From Diploptera punctata (taxonomy: Eukaryota > Arthropoda > Insecta > Blattodea > Blaberidae): a DNA stretch of 64,000 nucleotides. The stretch lies in NCBI GenBank assembly GCA_030220185.1, contig JASPKZ010007554.1, positions 1 to 64,000 of the forward strand, written 5' to 3'. A model generated the notes under the pieces. That model saw only the letters and a list, made by a program, of their open reading frames with translations. It did no database searches and was not told the origin of the DNA. A program made the translations under genes and the position numbers. Position 1 is the first letter of the stretch, and each line of letters begins with the position of its first letter. Below are positions 1-11,910 of the stretch, piece by piece.

Positions 1-855
1 GCAATAATACTACATCATCAGCATAAACTAACAGCTTATTAATACCATTGAGTTGTAAGGCTTCCTTATTCTCCAAAGAGTTAATGGCATGCTCTAGTAC
101 AAAATTAAATAGTAGAGGGAGACAGTACATCCTCCTTGCTTCAACCCATTCTGGATTTCAAAAGTGTTCCGAAAACTGTTTGCCTACACGCACCTTACTC
201 TTTGTGCCATTTAGACACATTCGTTATAAGTCTAACTAACTTTTTAGGAATTCCGAACTCCATCAGGATACTATATAAATTCTCCCTCTTAATTCAATCA
301 TATGCCTTTTTGAAGTCTACATATAGTTGATGTACAGTACCATTATATTCCCATTTCTTTTCTAAAATCTGTCTTATACTAAAAATCTGATCTGTTGTAG
401 ACCTGTTTATTCTAAATGCACATTGATGATCTCCTAGGATGACATCAATATAGGGAGTAAGTCTGCTTACTAAAATATATTTGTAAGAATTATGTACGAA
501 GTTGAAAGTAATGAGATGCTCCTGTAGTTGTTGCAATCAGTTTTATCTCCTTTCTTATAAATTGGTACGATAATTGATTAATTCCATTCATCTGGAAAAG
601 CTTCTTTTTCCCAAATAATACTAAGCAACCAGCGTATCTTGTCCATCAATTTCTCTCTCCCTGATTTTATCAGTTCTGCTGGGATCTCATCTGAACCTGA
701 TGCTTTATACATCTTCAATTTTCCAATCGCCATTTCAACCTCTAATGCATTTTGGTTCTGCGTCTAGTATTTCTGCTGTCTGTAAATTATCCTCCTCAAT
801 GTCCTGTTCTGTATGTACATTTAATAGTTGATTAAAGTAACGTTTTCAATTATTT
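1..855 (-). pseudogene. RTE-like LINE copy A, reverse transcriptase segment (continues past the window edge)
   Basis: Read on the minus strand this is the central reverse-transcriptase region of a non-LTR retrotransposon. Visible pieces include a palm segment with GDHQCAFRINRSTTDQIF (about 294-440), then LYVDFKKAYD, and the active-site YADDVVLL at the extreme left edge. The frame is broken several times. The upstream half of the same copy resumes at 2031-3652. The coding sequence just before the break (…IADSRSIL) and just after it (K-YFNQLLN…) joins in protein order, so the interval between is an insertion. The element runs off the left end of the window. Assignment to the RTE group rests on its endonuclease half and is an inference. 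Confidence 0.85.
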
Positions 856-2030
856 AGATTTTAGAAAAGAAATGAGAATATAATGGTACTGTACATCAAC
901 TATATGTAGACTTCAAAAAAGCATATGATTCAATTAAAAGAGAGAAGTTATAGGCCTATAGTATCCTGCAGGAGTTCGGAATTCCTAAAAAGTTAGTTAG
1001 ACTTATACGAATGTGTCTAAATGGCTCAAAGAGTAGGGTGTGTGTAGCAAACAGTTCTCAGACTCTTTTGAAATCCAGAATGGGTTGAAGCAAGGAGATG
1101 CACTATCTCCTCTAGTATTTAATTTTGTACTAGAGCATGCCATTAACTCTTTAAAGAATGATGAAGGCTTACAACTGAATGGTATTAATAAGCTGTTAGT
1201 TTACGCTGATGATGTAGTACTACTTGCCGATAGCGAGGAGATACTAAAGGCCAACACGCACACACTATTGAGTAACACTAAGAAATTGGGACTGGAAGTA
1301 AATATCAATAAAACTAAATATATAGCCACACGTAGAAATTCATTATATAATGGAAATGGACAGCTAATGACAAATGAGGGAAATTTTGAGGAAGTGGCTG
1401 AATTCAAATACCTAGGAACAATAATCACAAATAGGAATGAGATGCACAAAAAAATTAAACATAGGCTCAATTCTGGAAATGCATGCTATTATGCATTGCA
1501 GAGACTTTTGATGTCTCAACTCCTTTCAAGAAACGTTAAGCTGAAAATATATAAAACTATTATTCTACCAGTTATATTATAAGGGTGCGAAATATGGACT
1601 CTTACTTTAAGGGAGGAAAGGAGATTACGAGTATTTGAGAATAAAGTTCTTAGGAAAATTTTTGGACCAAAGATATATGAACAGACAGATGAATGGAGAA
1701 GACTACATAACAATGAACTACATGGTCTTTATAGGAAGCCAGATATAAAAAGAACAGTCAAGTCTCGTAGACTGCGATGGGCAGGACATGTTGAACGTAT
1801 GGGGATGAAAGACTTGCATGGAAGCTTCTTGTAGGAAATCCAGAGGGAAAACGCCCAGTTGGTAGACCAAGAATGAGGTGGGAGAACAACATTAACTATG
1901 ATTTGCGGGAATTAGATTATACAGGGAATGATTGGAAAATATTAGCTCAGGATAGGGATGTATGAAGAGCTTATATCCGCGCGGCCATGAACCTACGGGT
2001 TCGATAGTGCCAGTGAGTAGGAAAGTAAGT
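856..2030 (+). pseudogene. RTE-like LINE copy B, 5'-truncated, inserted in copy A
   Basis: This plus-strand copy starts abruptly inside the reverse transcriptase (…YVDFKKAYD near 900) and runs through YADDVVLLAD (about 1200) to the C-terminal region. The frame 1040-1582 ends at an in-frame TAA and continues directly after it (GCEIWTL, then RRLRWAGHVERMG), so the TAA and a later frameshift are disabling mutations. The 3' end is the family's GAACCTACGGGTTCGATAG…CCAGTGAGTA block followed by a short GTAA-type tail near 2030. The same ending occurs at 14.46, 8.13, 56.08, 58.90 and 62.02 kb. Loss of the 5' part is typical of target-primed reverse transcription that stopped early. Confidence 0.85.
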
Positions 2031-3652
2031 ATTTTAATATACTCCTGGAATCTGCAATCATATCCCCATTTTCGTTCCGAATTATGTTTGTTTTAGCCTG
2101 AAACCCTTTCTTCTCTATACTAATTCCCTGATATAATTCTCTAATATTCCTGTATTTTTGCGTTCATTTCAAGATCATTATTCTTCTCTCTCATATATTC
2201 CTTCTTTTTACTCTTTAGTTACTTGGTGGTTTCCCGTCTAATACTACCCTATTGCTCTAAATTTACCTCATTTGGCTCGTGCAACCAATTCATTTTTGCT
2301 AGCTTTCTTTTCTTTACAATGTCGGCACATTCCTCATCAAACCATTTCTTGTTTTGCCTCTTTTTTAAACAACCAATGCTTTCTGATGCTGACAATTTAA
2401 TAGTATATCTTATAGCTTATAGCTTCCCACTCTTTATTTATATCAGTTTCTTCTTCGTTTGCCACATTGTCATCTGAAGATTCCAGTACTTCAAATCTAT
2501 TAGCAATTTTGATTTGGTATTCTTGCCGCATTTCATCTTTTTTCAAGTTTTTTAATTCAAATTTTGCAGAATCATCTTTAGCGTTTGTTCGTTTTATAAG
2601 CGATAGCCGTTGTCTGATTTTCACTCTGACCAGATGATGATCCGAATTACAGTCTCTCCCTCTAACTGATCTAACATCAATGATGCTACTGTGGCCAGCG
2701 TTTATCCACTAATACATGATTTATCTGGTTCCGAGATTCTCCATCTGGGGACGTCCAGGTGTATTTATGAATATCCTTATGCTGAAATGTTGTGCTCTTA
2801 AAAATGAGATTCTTCGATGTGGCAAATGTGACTAATCTAACCCCGTTTTTGTTACTATCTTCATGAAGACTGAATTTGCCTATTGTTGGTTTGAATATAT
2901 CTTCCCGCCCCACTTTTGCATTAAAATCTCCTAAGACAATTTTCATATGATATCGTGAAAGGCTATCAAATAAGCATTCTAATTCTTCACAGAAATCATC
3001 CTTGATCTTGTCATCTTTATCTTCTGTGGGGGCATGTACATTTACAATTATAAAATCATGTCGTTTACACTTTAGAATTATGTATGATATCATATCACTA
3101 ACAAACTTAATATCTCGGATAGCGGATAGGATCCTCCTTCTGACTAAAAAACCCGTTTCCAAATGCAGGTCTTTCTGCACCCCCGTAGTATAATGCAAAG
3201 CTTCCTGATTCCTGACTACCTTCTCCTGGCCACCTAACTTCTTGTAAAGCGACTATATCCAAGGACGATTTATCTAATTCCCGCGTTAATATCTCTAGTG
3301 CCCCGCTATTGTATAAAGTCCTAACATGCCATGTTCCTAGGTTCATGTCCCTGTGTTTCAGCCTTTGGCATGGGTTCCCTGAAGTAATCCCCGCCCGGAG
3401 ATCGGAATGGGGGACTATTTGACCTCCGGAAAATTTTACCCCAGTTGAAACCATGTCCGCATTTCTTGACGGTTGTATTTTTACGGTGAAAGATCGTCAC
3501 TCTTTCGACCAAGGTACTTTTTTCGTCTGGCTTATCACCTTCGACCAGTCCGGCATGGGTAACCCTATTGGCAGCAATGCTACCGCCGGCATAGCTCTCA
3601 GGATCATTTAAGCACGCAAGCCACTCCACCACGACAAGGTAAAGATAACATG
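2031..3652 (-). pseudogene. RTE-like LINE copy A, 5' region and apurinic-type endonuclease domain
   Basis: Minus-strand frames at 3321-3632, 3107-3454, 2686-3198 and 2397-2624 spell out the start of the LINE protein across frameshifts. The order is an N-terminal leader (WLACLNDPESYAGGS), then endonuclease motifs LGTWHVRTLYN, VALQEVRWPG, VNVHAPTEDKDDK, VLGDFNAKVG and YTWTSPDGESRNQI. The GDFNAKVG and TWTSPDG motifs resemble RTE/BovB-type (craniofacial development protein 2-like) endonucleases. A linker follows, up to IIRNENGDMIADS at about 2050, where copy B interrupts. The 5' end is near 3652: the same leader begins the mini-LINE at 56.35 kb. At least three frame changes make it non-functional. 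Confidence 0.87.
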
Positions 3653-4224
3653 GAACTTTTCTTCGCTATTTTATATTTATTTATATTTTAGTACTAGGAA
3701 TAACACTGGTTAACATTATTTTTGTCTCATGAGTACCAATATTTTTACTTAATGTAGTTTTTATCGTGTTTTCAAATATGTATTCGAAATTTCTCCATCA
3801 CCCACAATTTTTTATTTCAATTTCAATTAATGGATTTATATAATTGTTTTTTTAATAAACGTTTTTTCGTCCATTTGTCATTTGTAAAATAGAACCCAAT
3901 GAGCTAACTCAAATGATTTCAGAGATATCAAGGCAAAATGAATCCTAATATGCTGGCCGATTATTGTTGGAGGGATGCTCAACAGACGAAATATAGCAGA
4001 GAATCGTCATTTATTACTTTCTAGGTGAGTCCGAATGTTCGAATATTCTGTAGTTACGAATGTAGAAAATATTTAAAGTGTTTGAAATTATAAATTCCTG
4101 TCTCTCGGAAACCTTGCAAGATGGAAAAAAAAAGATATGATATTTGAATTCAGGAGAAAAAATAGTATCAGAATCACATTTTTTCTTTCTGAGACAAAAA
4201 AATGTTTATTTTTTGTTGTTCAGT
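3653..4224. other. Unassigned AT-rich spacer
   Basis: I see no coding potential, tRNA-like block or repeat arms here. It separates LINE copy A from repeat unit R-A. Confidence 0.5.
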
Positions 4225-4330
4225 GTAATTTACATGTCGTGAAAAAAATTGAAATTTATTTTTAATTTTCCAAAAAGAGAACCAAAACATTTAAGGCTAA
4301 TGAACATATTAGTTTTTAAACGTGGCATCT

Positions 4331-4392
4331 AGCCAAGTCATTTAAGCGATGGTTCTATAGGTCAGAAGTACTAGATTCGAATCTCGCTGAAA
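4331..4392 (+). other. tRNA-like block in repeat R (degenerate)
   Basis: The block has an A-box-like start (AGCCAAGTCATTTAAGCGATGG) and, about 40 bases on, a B-box-like GATTCGAATCTC. The counterpart at 54942-55003 reads AGGTTCGAGTCTC. Promoter-like boxes are kept but no full cloverleaf forms by eye, so this is a tRNA-derived module and not a tRNA gene. Confidence 0.45.
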
Positions 4393-4994
4393 ACCAGTGT
4401 GAGAGTTGTATTTAAAATACATTGGAATACGATAGTGTAAATTGTATAGAATTTTATGGGTAAGTTGAATTGAGATAGAAGTGAGATACAAAATAAGTTA
4501 ATGTGATAATAGAATAATAAATAGAGGGACAGCCAGTAGCCAAAAGTGGATTTTTGTATTCTAAATCTGCCCAAGTTCATTTAACTAGAAATATGTAGTA
4601 GTTAATTTATCGTTGCTTTACTATTTCATGATTTATATAAAGTTCCTTCACATTTACATAATATATTTTTATTATACGTAAATGACTTGTTATTAATTGA
4701 TAATGTCCTCTCACTAACTTACACCTAGATAGACCTGTGTGTTTGTTATCTTGTATTATCCTGTGCTGATGGAACTGGAATCCTGACAACTAGGAACCAG
4801 CGAGGCCGGTCACTATAATACTAAATTATTGAGCTTCACAGTTCTTGTAATCCGCCCAAGAGATTAATTTCTTTGTGGGGATAAACAATAGGTTATTACA
4901 AGAGCCTGAAAAGAAGAGGTTAAATATATGATTTAAATAAAAGTACCGTTATCGGCCACAATGTTAAAATGTATTAAAATATTCTGAAACAATT

Positions 4995-5070
4995 AGCCCG
5001 GGGACGTTGCGTAATTAGTAAGGCAATCTGCTACAAGCCGGAAGATTGCGGATTCGATTCTCTAAGAGGT
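4995..5070 (+). other. tRNA-like block in repeat R
   Basis: About 75 bases run from AGCCCGGGGACG through an A-box-like GCGTAATTAGTAAGG to a B-box-like GGATTCGATTC. A CAATCT/AGATTG pair lies where an anticodon stem would be, but the loop is too long for a working anticodon arm. The same block recurs at 56640-56715 and, more decayed, at 7206-7285. I read it as a tRNA-derived module carried by the repeat. Confidence 0.5.
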
Positions 5071-6936
5071 AATGTTATTCACGCAGGTTCCTCTTCTCCT
5101 GAAGAAGTTATACAATCATCATAAGGAATCATAAATCATAACGTTATAAAAATTGTTGGATTCAAGATTTTAAAAGAAGTATTCATAATATATACTTGTA
5201 TAACTGGCCTAGAAATTCTCACGGCCCATTGGTCTAAGTGTAAACATGCGTTTCAACCAATTGAGTACCATACATACGTTCTAAATATAAAGCCTTTGGG
5301 AAGGGCTGACAATCCGGCTGATATCTTGCACCAAATGTCTAGAAAGATGTGAGTCTTAACTACTCAATATCCCAAGGGCTTCCTTAGTCCTGCAGTGGGA
5401 TAAATTACACCACTTGTAGCAATTAGCCGTGATATAATTAGGAATGATGTGTTATTTACCTAATATACCTCGAGAAACACGTGTACGCCTTTATATACTC
5501 ACTTCTTCTTCATGACATTTCAATGTGTTTTTTATAAACTTGATTGTTTTCTTAACTTTTACATTAAAATAATGTAATCGATGTTAATAATGAAGGGAAA
5601 CAAACAATTTAAAAATGTATAATTTTGAAGTCTGAGAACAAATAAACGCCCTGCAATAAATTAATAAAAATAGAGAATTGTGAAAAATATTGATAAAATG
5701 GATATTTCAGACAATATATAACCTAGAGTATCTAAAAATGAGCTATAACTTGAAGAGAGTTGTTGGTGTGGAAATGTTCATATAATGGTAATGTTCAAAG
5801 TGAAAAACACAGAGTCTAAGGCTTGTCGCAGAGCTACCGAACATGCCTTGGTTCGAGTCCTTTTGCGGAAGAAATTTACTCACTGAATGTCGGCTAGTGC
5901 GGAACAGTGTCCACCTAGAATTGTGAGGAATTTGAGTTGTATTATGTACCGTGTATAACATTTTGGGAATCCGACGGTTGACCACTTATCACACATAGCA
6001 TCTACCTCTCTGTTATACCAAGTGCCTTGCACATTTATCGCTCCATGCATTTAATTTTGTTTAAAAAAAGGATTGACTTAATTTTAACGCATAAAAACAA
6101 AATTATATCTAAAAGAAGGCAAAGAAATATTATTTGTAAATATAGAGTTAAATTTGTTACTTTATTGCGTGAGCTAGCTATGTCAGCTATTTTAACGATG
6201 ATAAATATTGTATCTGAAAATGTATTTATATTTACCTGATAGAAAAAAAAAGCGTTTGCCTATGATGTATCTAAATTTCTTAGCAGTTTTAACTTGCAGA
6301 TAAGACAGTTTTGAGTACAATTTATGAAATATTAAAATGTCAGTAATTTAAAATATTTTTCAATGTCACATTTAGTGTCGTTGCTTCGTAACGTACTCGC
6401 AAGTTATTGCATAACTTCTGTTATTCAACAAATGTTTTATGAAAGTTATCTTCTTTGTAAATTATTAGAGTCAAAATGGTCACCGAACATCATCTGGCCT
6501 TCATTATCATATTCGCCATGTTTAGTATGAATGTGTGTGTGAATGATGTATTTCGTCTTAATGTTGTGTTGTCTTGGAGGAGGTCCTGTCATTGAGATGA
6601 TCACTCATTCAAGGAGGCTCACCATGTTCTTGTGTCGTTAAAAAAGTGTGTGTGTGTGATCGTCAGTTAAATCCCTCTCAGGACAAGTGGTGCAATAGTT
6701 AGTCCCGGATGGCCTGCGTTACGTAACAGTACCGTACCTACAAAGTGTGAAGTTAAACTACAATAATGGAATATATACATTGTCTATGTGTAGCGGAAAA
6801 TTTCCATATCGAATAAAACAGTTTACATTTAGTGTTCTCGTGGAATCCCTTGTTTAAAAATTCTCAAATCACAGCTTTATCTCCATAGATACGTGACACA
6901 AAGGTAAAATGTAGTTAATTTGACATTGGGTGGAAG

Positions 6937-7142
6937 TTATTAGGAAAATGTTTGGAACAAAGGGAGATGAAAAGATAGGTGAATGGAGAAGACTACTTAA
7001 CGGTGAACTGCGTGGTCTTTATAGGAAGAACAGTTAAATCTCGTAGACTGCGATTGGGCAGGAGATGTGTCTAAAATGGGGAATGAAAGACGTGCTAGGA
7101 AGCTTCTAGTAGGAAAACCAGAGGAAAACGGGCAGTTGGTGT
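6937..7142 (+). pseudogene. RTE-like LINE 3' coding fragment at the end of repeat unit A
   Basis: The sequence encodes decayed remnants of the LINE C-terminus (…RKMFGTKGDEKIGEW, then SRRLRLGR…). It breaks off at CAGTTGG, where repeat unit B begins. The extreme 3' end and tail are missing here. Confidence 0.7.
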
Positions 7143-9210
7143 TTTAAATAAGACAAACGACATCAACTAGAATAGGAAAAATTCATTAAAATATTGTGAA
7201 ACAAATAGTCGGAAACGCATTGCAAAATTAGCTAAGGCAGTATACTACAAGCCGGGAGGTCGTGAGTTCTATTCCAGATGAGGTCACGATTTTTATCACT
7301 TGAGCAACATTGTGGTAGGGACATGTGACTGGGTTCTACCCAGCCTCTAAAATCAATGATTACCAGATATACTTTCTTGACTAAAAGTGTCCTTCACGCG
7401 GGAGATAAATAGTGCCCAATTGTCTAAAGACGCGTCAACCATAATCTCGTACTTTTTCAATAGCTCTCTGAGACCTGTGATAGGATCGCTTTACACCTTC
7501 ACAAATATATAACTTGGGGTGATGAGTGCTTTCACCAGATAACTTGATGCCTTTACATACTCACTTCTTTCAAGAGGTTTCGTGATGTTTTATGAAATTT
7601 GTTGTGTTAACTTTCACATTAAACTAGGCCTGAAACATTATGTTGATCTACCGAAATAACTAACTTATGTAGTGTATAATATTGTAGTCTGAGAACAAAT
7701 GAGTGTCATGTATTGATTTCCAAAAGATTACCAAAGGAGAAAAATCAATAAGATAGATATTATAAATAAGTAGATAACCTGGAGTTAATAAACAAATCAA
7801 GCAATAGGCGTGAGAAAATCATTAATGCAGAAATTCCCATATAATAGTTAATACAGGAATCGAAAGTCCAACTACTTAATGTATCATGTCTTGGCAGAGG
7901 TCCACAACACCCTATGGAGAAGGAATTTTCTCACGGAATATTGGTCAGTAGGCGATCGGTGTCCTTAAGGAAACGCCCAGTTGGTAGAACAAGAATGATT
8001 TGAGGGAAGTAGATTAAACAGTTGATGATTGGAAGACATTAGATCAAGATTTGGATGTATGGAGAGCTTATGTCCGCCCGATCATAAACCAACGAGTTCG
8101 ATAGAGTCAGTGAGTAGTTAGTTAGTAGGGAGATCGGTGTCCATCCATGATCGCGTTGAATTTGGGCAGCTCTAATAAATAGCAACTATAAAAATTAGGA
8201 GATATCCTGACCACATGTCAACCATACACTGTTTACATTATCGTCTATGGCCTGTAGTGGGATCACTTTACACACTTTTACCTACCTCTATGAAATGACA
8301 CAAGAGGTCAGCCAATTAATAGATCAATTGTCTTGCAAGACTCTCGCGGCATGAAGTTATGTTTATTTTAAAGAACGGGGATGTTTACTTTTTAAATATA
8401 ATGAAAGCAAATGTTATCCATAAGAATGGAAAACAGAATACTTGTAATTTTAGAGTTAAATTTGCTTTGATTTTCTAAGAGTTAGCATTTCAAATACATA
8501 TATAGTGTGCCACGTGATATATTAATACACATTTGAGGGCAAGGATAAATGTCAGGTTGGTCACTTTATTGTCGAAATAGAGTATTACATTCTCAATGGA
8601 AAGTCTATATTTTGGGTGTATGAAAGATTAAAATAATCTGTTTAAATCATGGGTTTATTTGTCTTCCAAATTTGGCACATGTTTAAAAAAGTAGGTAAGT
8701 TGTATTATTGAGATTAGAAGCAAAAGTGCAAGTAGTGCAGTATTGAGAAATCAGTTTTATACTTGACGTTTATAAGAAAATCATAGGTAATTCAAAATAA
8801 CTGCGGGTCATGTGTGTTTTCCCCCAGATAATGCGAAAAAGACATTAATCCTTTTACACACTCCTTTTTTTTTCAACAAAAAAAATTAATTACACCCCTT
8901 TTTTCAAATCGCCTCACTTAAAAGCAATTTTTTAGTGAGGGAAAATTAACTTTCATGGATTTTTCTTTGTACCCTTCATTTAAACATGATAACTTATGTA
9001 ATTGAATATTTACCTGATAGAGGAAGGTCTCTGCGTACATTTCCACGGTACTTATAGATGGATGAAACACTTCTGGATTCAGACTGTGAAATATTAATGT
9101 ATTTTAAAATTTAATTTGAAGAGATATTTTATATTTTCTCATTTAGTGACGTTGCCTCGTTACGATACAGTTATTACATCAACATTATTGTTATCGCGTA
9201 GCAACAATGG
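7143..9210 (+). repeat. Dispersed non-coding repeat R, unit B (partial, interrupted)
   Basis: Unit B restarts the R order with the tRNA-like block (7206-7285). It then passes TATTTACCTGATAG near 9009 and GTTGCCTCGTTACG near 9150, both shared with A, C and D. It is more diverged from A and D than they are from each other. A 166-bp LINE 3' end is inserted at 7966-8131. No coding sequence is seen. Confidence 0.6.
7966..8131 (+). mobile_element. Severely 5'-truncated RTE-like LINE insertion with target duplication
   Basis: Only the last ~165 bases of the LINE are present: AAACGCCCAGTTGGTAG through the 3' end and a GTTA-type tail. The 11-base GATCGGTGTCC lies immediately on both sides (7955-7965 and 8132-8142). 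This marks a true retrotransposition event into repeat unit B. Confidence 0.8.
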
Positions 9211-9454
9211 ACATTTTTAAAATCTTTTTTGCACGATAGTGCGTTTTGACGCTTGGCGAACATGAGTGAAAGATCAGTTTCCTACATTCCGGAGTTGCCA
9301 AACTACTGTATAGGCAAAATAACTAAATAATTATACTGTAATATTACAAGGTACCTTCTTTGGGCGGGAAGTAAAACCATTGCCGTTTTAGTATACTATG
9401 TACAACATATATACAAAAATATATCCAAAAGGTATGTGAATAAACAGCCGGAAA

Positions 9455-9605
9455 TTCCAGCCGCGACTTCCAGCCACGACTTCCAGCCACGGCCTTCAGC
9501 CACGACTTCCAGCCACGACTTCCAGCCACGACTTCCAGCCACGACTTCCAGCCACGACTTCCAGCCACGACTTCCAGCCACGACTTCCAGCCACGACTTC
9601 CGCCC
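9455..9605. repeat. 13-bp minisatellite
   Basis: About eleven head-to-tail copies of a 13-base unit, CGACTTCCAGCCA and close variants. Because three units make 39 bases without stops, long frames appear on both strands (repeating S-H-D-F-Q-P on plus, S-R-G-W-K-S on minus). These are by-products of the repeat. Confidence 0.95.
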
Positions 9606-9610
9606 GACAT

Positions 9611-11804
9611 CTACCCGACTTTTAGTGTTAGTGTCGTCAACACCATGTATACAAGTAATAATGAGAACAAGTGTACTGGAGGTTATGGAGTGGAAGGATA
9701 AAGACGAATGTACAAGGAAAATGAAACTTTAAGCACAGGAAGATGTGTAAACATTAAAAATCTGTGAATAATTTAATAATCATTATTATTATTTTCTAAA
9801 TTAATACTCTTATCTACGATTTTAAATTAATATATTACCAAAGTATCTCGCAAATAAATGGTTTGTTAAAATCTGTAATTAACTAATATTTTGCACGTAA
9901 CATCTAATTAAAAGTCCTCGCATCAATTATCCAGAGTCAGATATTCCTATACACTTGTAATTTTTAATCTTACGCATGTGGATGAATTTGTTAGCCAAAT
10001 TGTGACTTCCAGAGTTTTGCCCATTTTTACGCATTGTGGATCACTGTGCAGTGCTTGTATTTTTTTCCTCGCGCCATCCCTACAATACGAATAAATTCTT
10101 AGTATTTTTAAATATATCAAGTGTTGAAGAATAGCAAACATGACAACGTAACGATACTTTTCCGTATTTAACCTGTAACAAAATTCTCACAACATTTTTT
10201 ACTAAAAATGTGTGTTTAAAAATAACAAGACTTACGTAATATCCAGCAAATAAGAAAATGAACACTTCGGAAAAAGAAAAAGATTAAGCCGCTTCAAACG
10301 CTATTATGACCCACCGCGCATGCTCGAGGTGCTAGAGCTGTGTTTCCCGGGGTAACGCATTGTTAAATGTTTTAAATACGTTACATTTGGTTTCAATGGT
10401 CATAAATAGTTAAATATCAATAAAGGAGACATATTTCTAGATATTTATGAGTTTTCGACGTATACAATATCACGCGAACTACGACATTCGGAATAAAGTT
10501 CAACTTTTTTTTTTCAAATTGTACATAGAGCTGATAATGTGTTAAATAATCAATTAAGTTGAGGAGACGGACCTTTCAGGTGAATATTCCATAATTTTAT
10601 ATTAATCATTTTCTTAAACAATGACTTTATGTGTTGTATAATATTTACAAAATTTTGTGATGAGAGGAAATAACGTCTATACACATTAACGTCATTTTGA
10701 GCGAATTTTCAAATTCTTAAAGTCTTACAGATCTAATCTTTAACTTTAAATGAATTGTTTTTAATAACTGAGTTCTTTCAGTTCAGAGAGTAAATCCTTA
10801 TGTGCTGTGTAATATCACTTTCATTATATTGATTGAAAATTAAAAAGCATTTGTTTATTTTAATAAATTATTAATGGATAAATATTAGGTTGTACAGTGT
10901 TTATTTATTTAATTGTTCGCAGAGATTTTAACTGCAGGTAGTACAGTCACTAATTTTAATCTATTTGAAACTTATCTGTAGATTCGTGTGTTTGTTGCGT
11001 TTTGTAGGTCTCAGAAAAAATACGTCGCTCAGGACATGGCTCTAGGTTTAACACGCACTATGATTGTTATTATTATTAGCAGAAGATTTTAGGACACATG
11101 AAACTGAAACAACTGTACTGAGAACTGTTAGCGGTTTGTTTCCATAAGATCAATGGTTATTGGTTAAGTCATGCTTCAATACCGTCCTCAAGGGACGAGA
11201 TCTTTGTGATGTCCTACAAAAGATAGACCGAGAAAGCTTCACTAAAACCATTACAGGCATTAGGGCTTTAACGCATTTGGAAGAAGAACAATAATAAGAA
11301 AATGATATAAATAAATATACACATATTGGCTCTCAGCTAGTGGTTGGAGGTAAAGTTGGAGCCGGTGTATACTGCACAGTATTCCCCTTCCATACCATTG
11401 TTGAGTGTCCTGCCAGTGTTTACCATAATGTCTTGCACGTGTAACCATCTCCTGTAATGGTCTAATAAACACTAGAACATAATATTACACAGTTATAAGC
11501 CACTTAAATCAATTGAAAACATTAACAAGTCATGTGCGCTATAATTCCAGAATTTACGTAACCAACGAATTGAAAGCAAATTAATTGCGTTTCATAATAA
11601 TAAGGTAATTTTGTAGTAGGTACTTCTTTTGAACTAGTTCAATTCAGTGAATTACAAATTAAAAATTATTTACATTATTCTAGCGACGATTCGTATGAAC
11701 GATCAAGTTATAATAAATTGCAATTTCTCGAGAAGAAGTCATGTTAAAACCGTACAGACTAAAATTCCACTTAACTAATAGCATATGATACATAGAAAAG
11801 ACAA
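9611..11804. other. Unassigned region
   Basis: AT-rich DNA with short frames only (up to about 70 codons, unlike any family I know) and no arms of an inverted or direct repeat that I could see. A slightly GC-richer spot lies at 10.29-10.36 kb. Confidence 0.4.
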
Positions 11805-11910
11805 TAATCTCCTCCCTGAAAGTAAGTGTCCATGTTTTGTATCAACTATAATATTATTGGGAGAATAATTGCTGTATAAATTTGCAGTTTAACGTTTTTT
11901 TAAAGATAAG
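11805..11910 (-). pseudogene. Short decayed RTE-like LINE fragment
   Basis: The minus strand matches about 100 bases of the reverse-transcriptase C-terminal region seen at 14.88-14.98 kb (AAAGTAAG-GTCCATGTTTTG … CAGTTTAACGTTTTTT), with many changes. Only homology to the sister copies supports it. Confidence 0.6.

Larger units (their letters stand above)
4225..6936 (+). repeat. Dispersed non-coding repeat R, unit A
   Basis: The block matches 54.83-55.31 plus 56.35-58.52 kb (unit D) in the same order and orientation, with scattered substitutions and small indels. Landmarks include the tRNA-like blocks at 4331 and 4995, a stretch reading CACTTATCACACATAGC near 5984, TATTTACCTGATAG near 6230, and GTTGCTTCGTAACG near 6380. 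No reading frame longer than about 80 codons is present and none is recognisable. Both units end by running into the 3' region of the RTE-like LINE at the same point, after CATTGGGTGG. It is either an old segmental duplication or a composite mobile element. I could not find terminal inverted repeats. Confidence 0.75.

Noticed and set aside
9344..9732. Overlapping 61-98-codon frames on both strands
   Set aside because: They are translations of the 13-bp minisatellite and carry no domain or start context.
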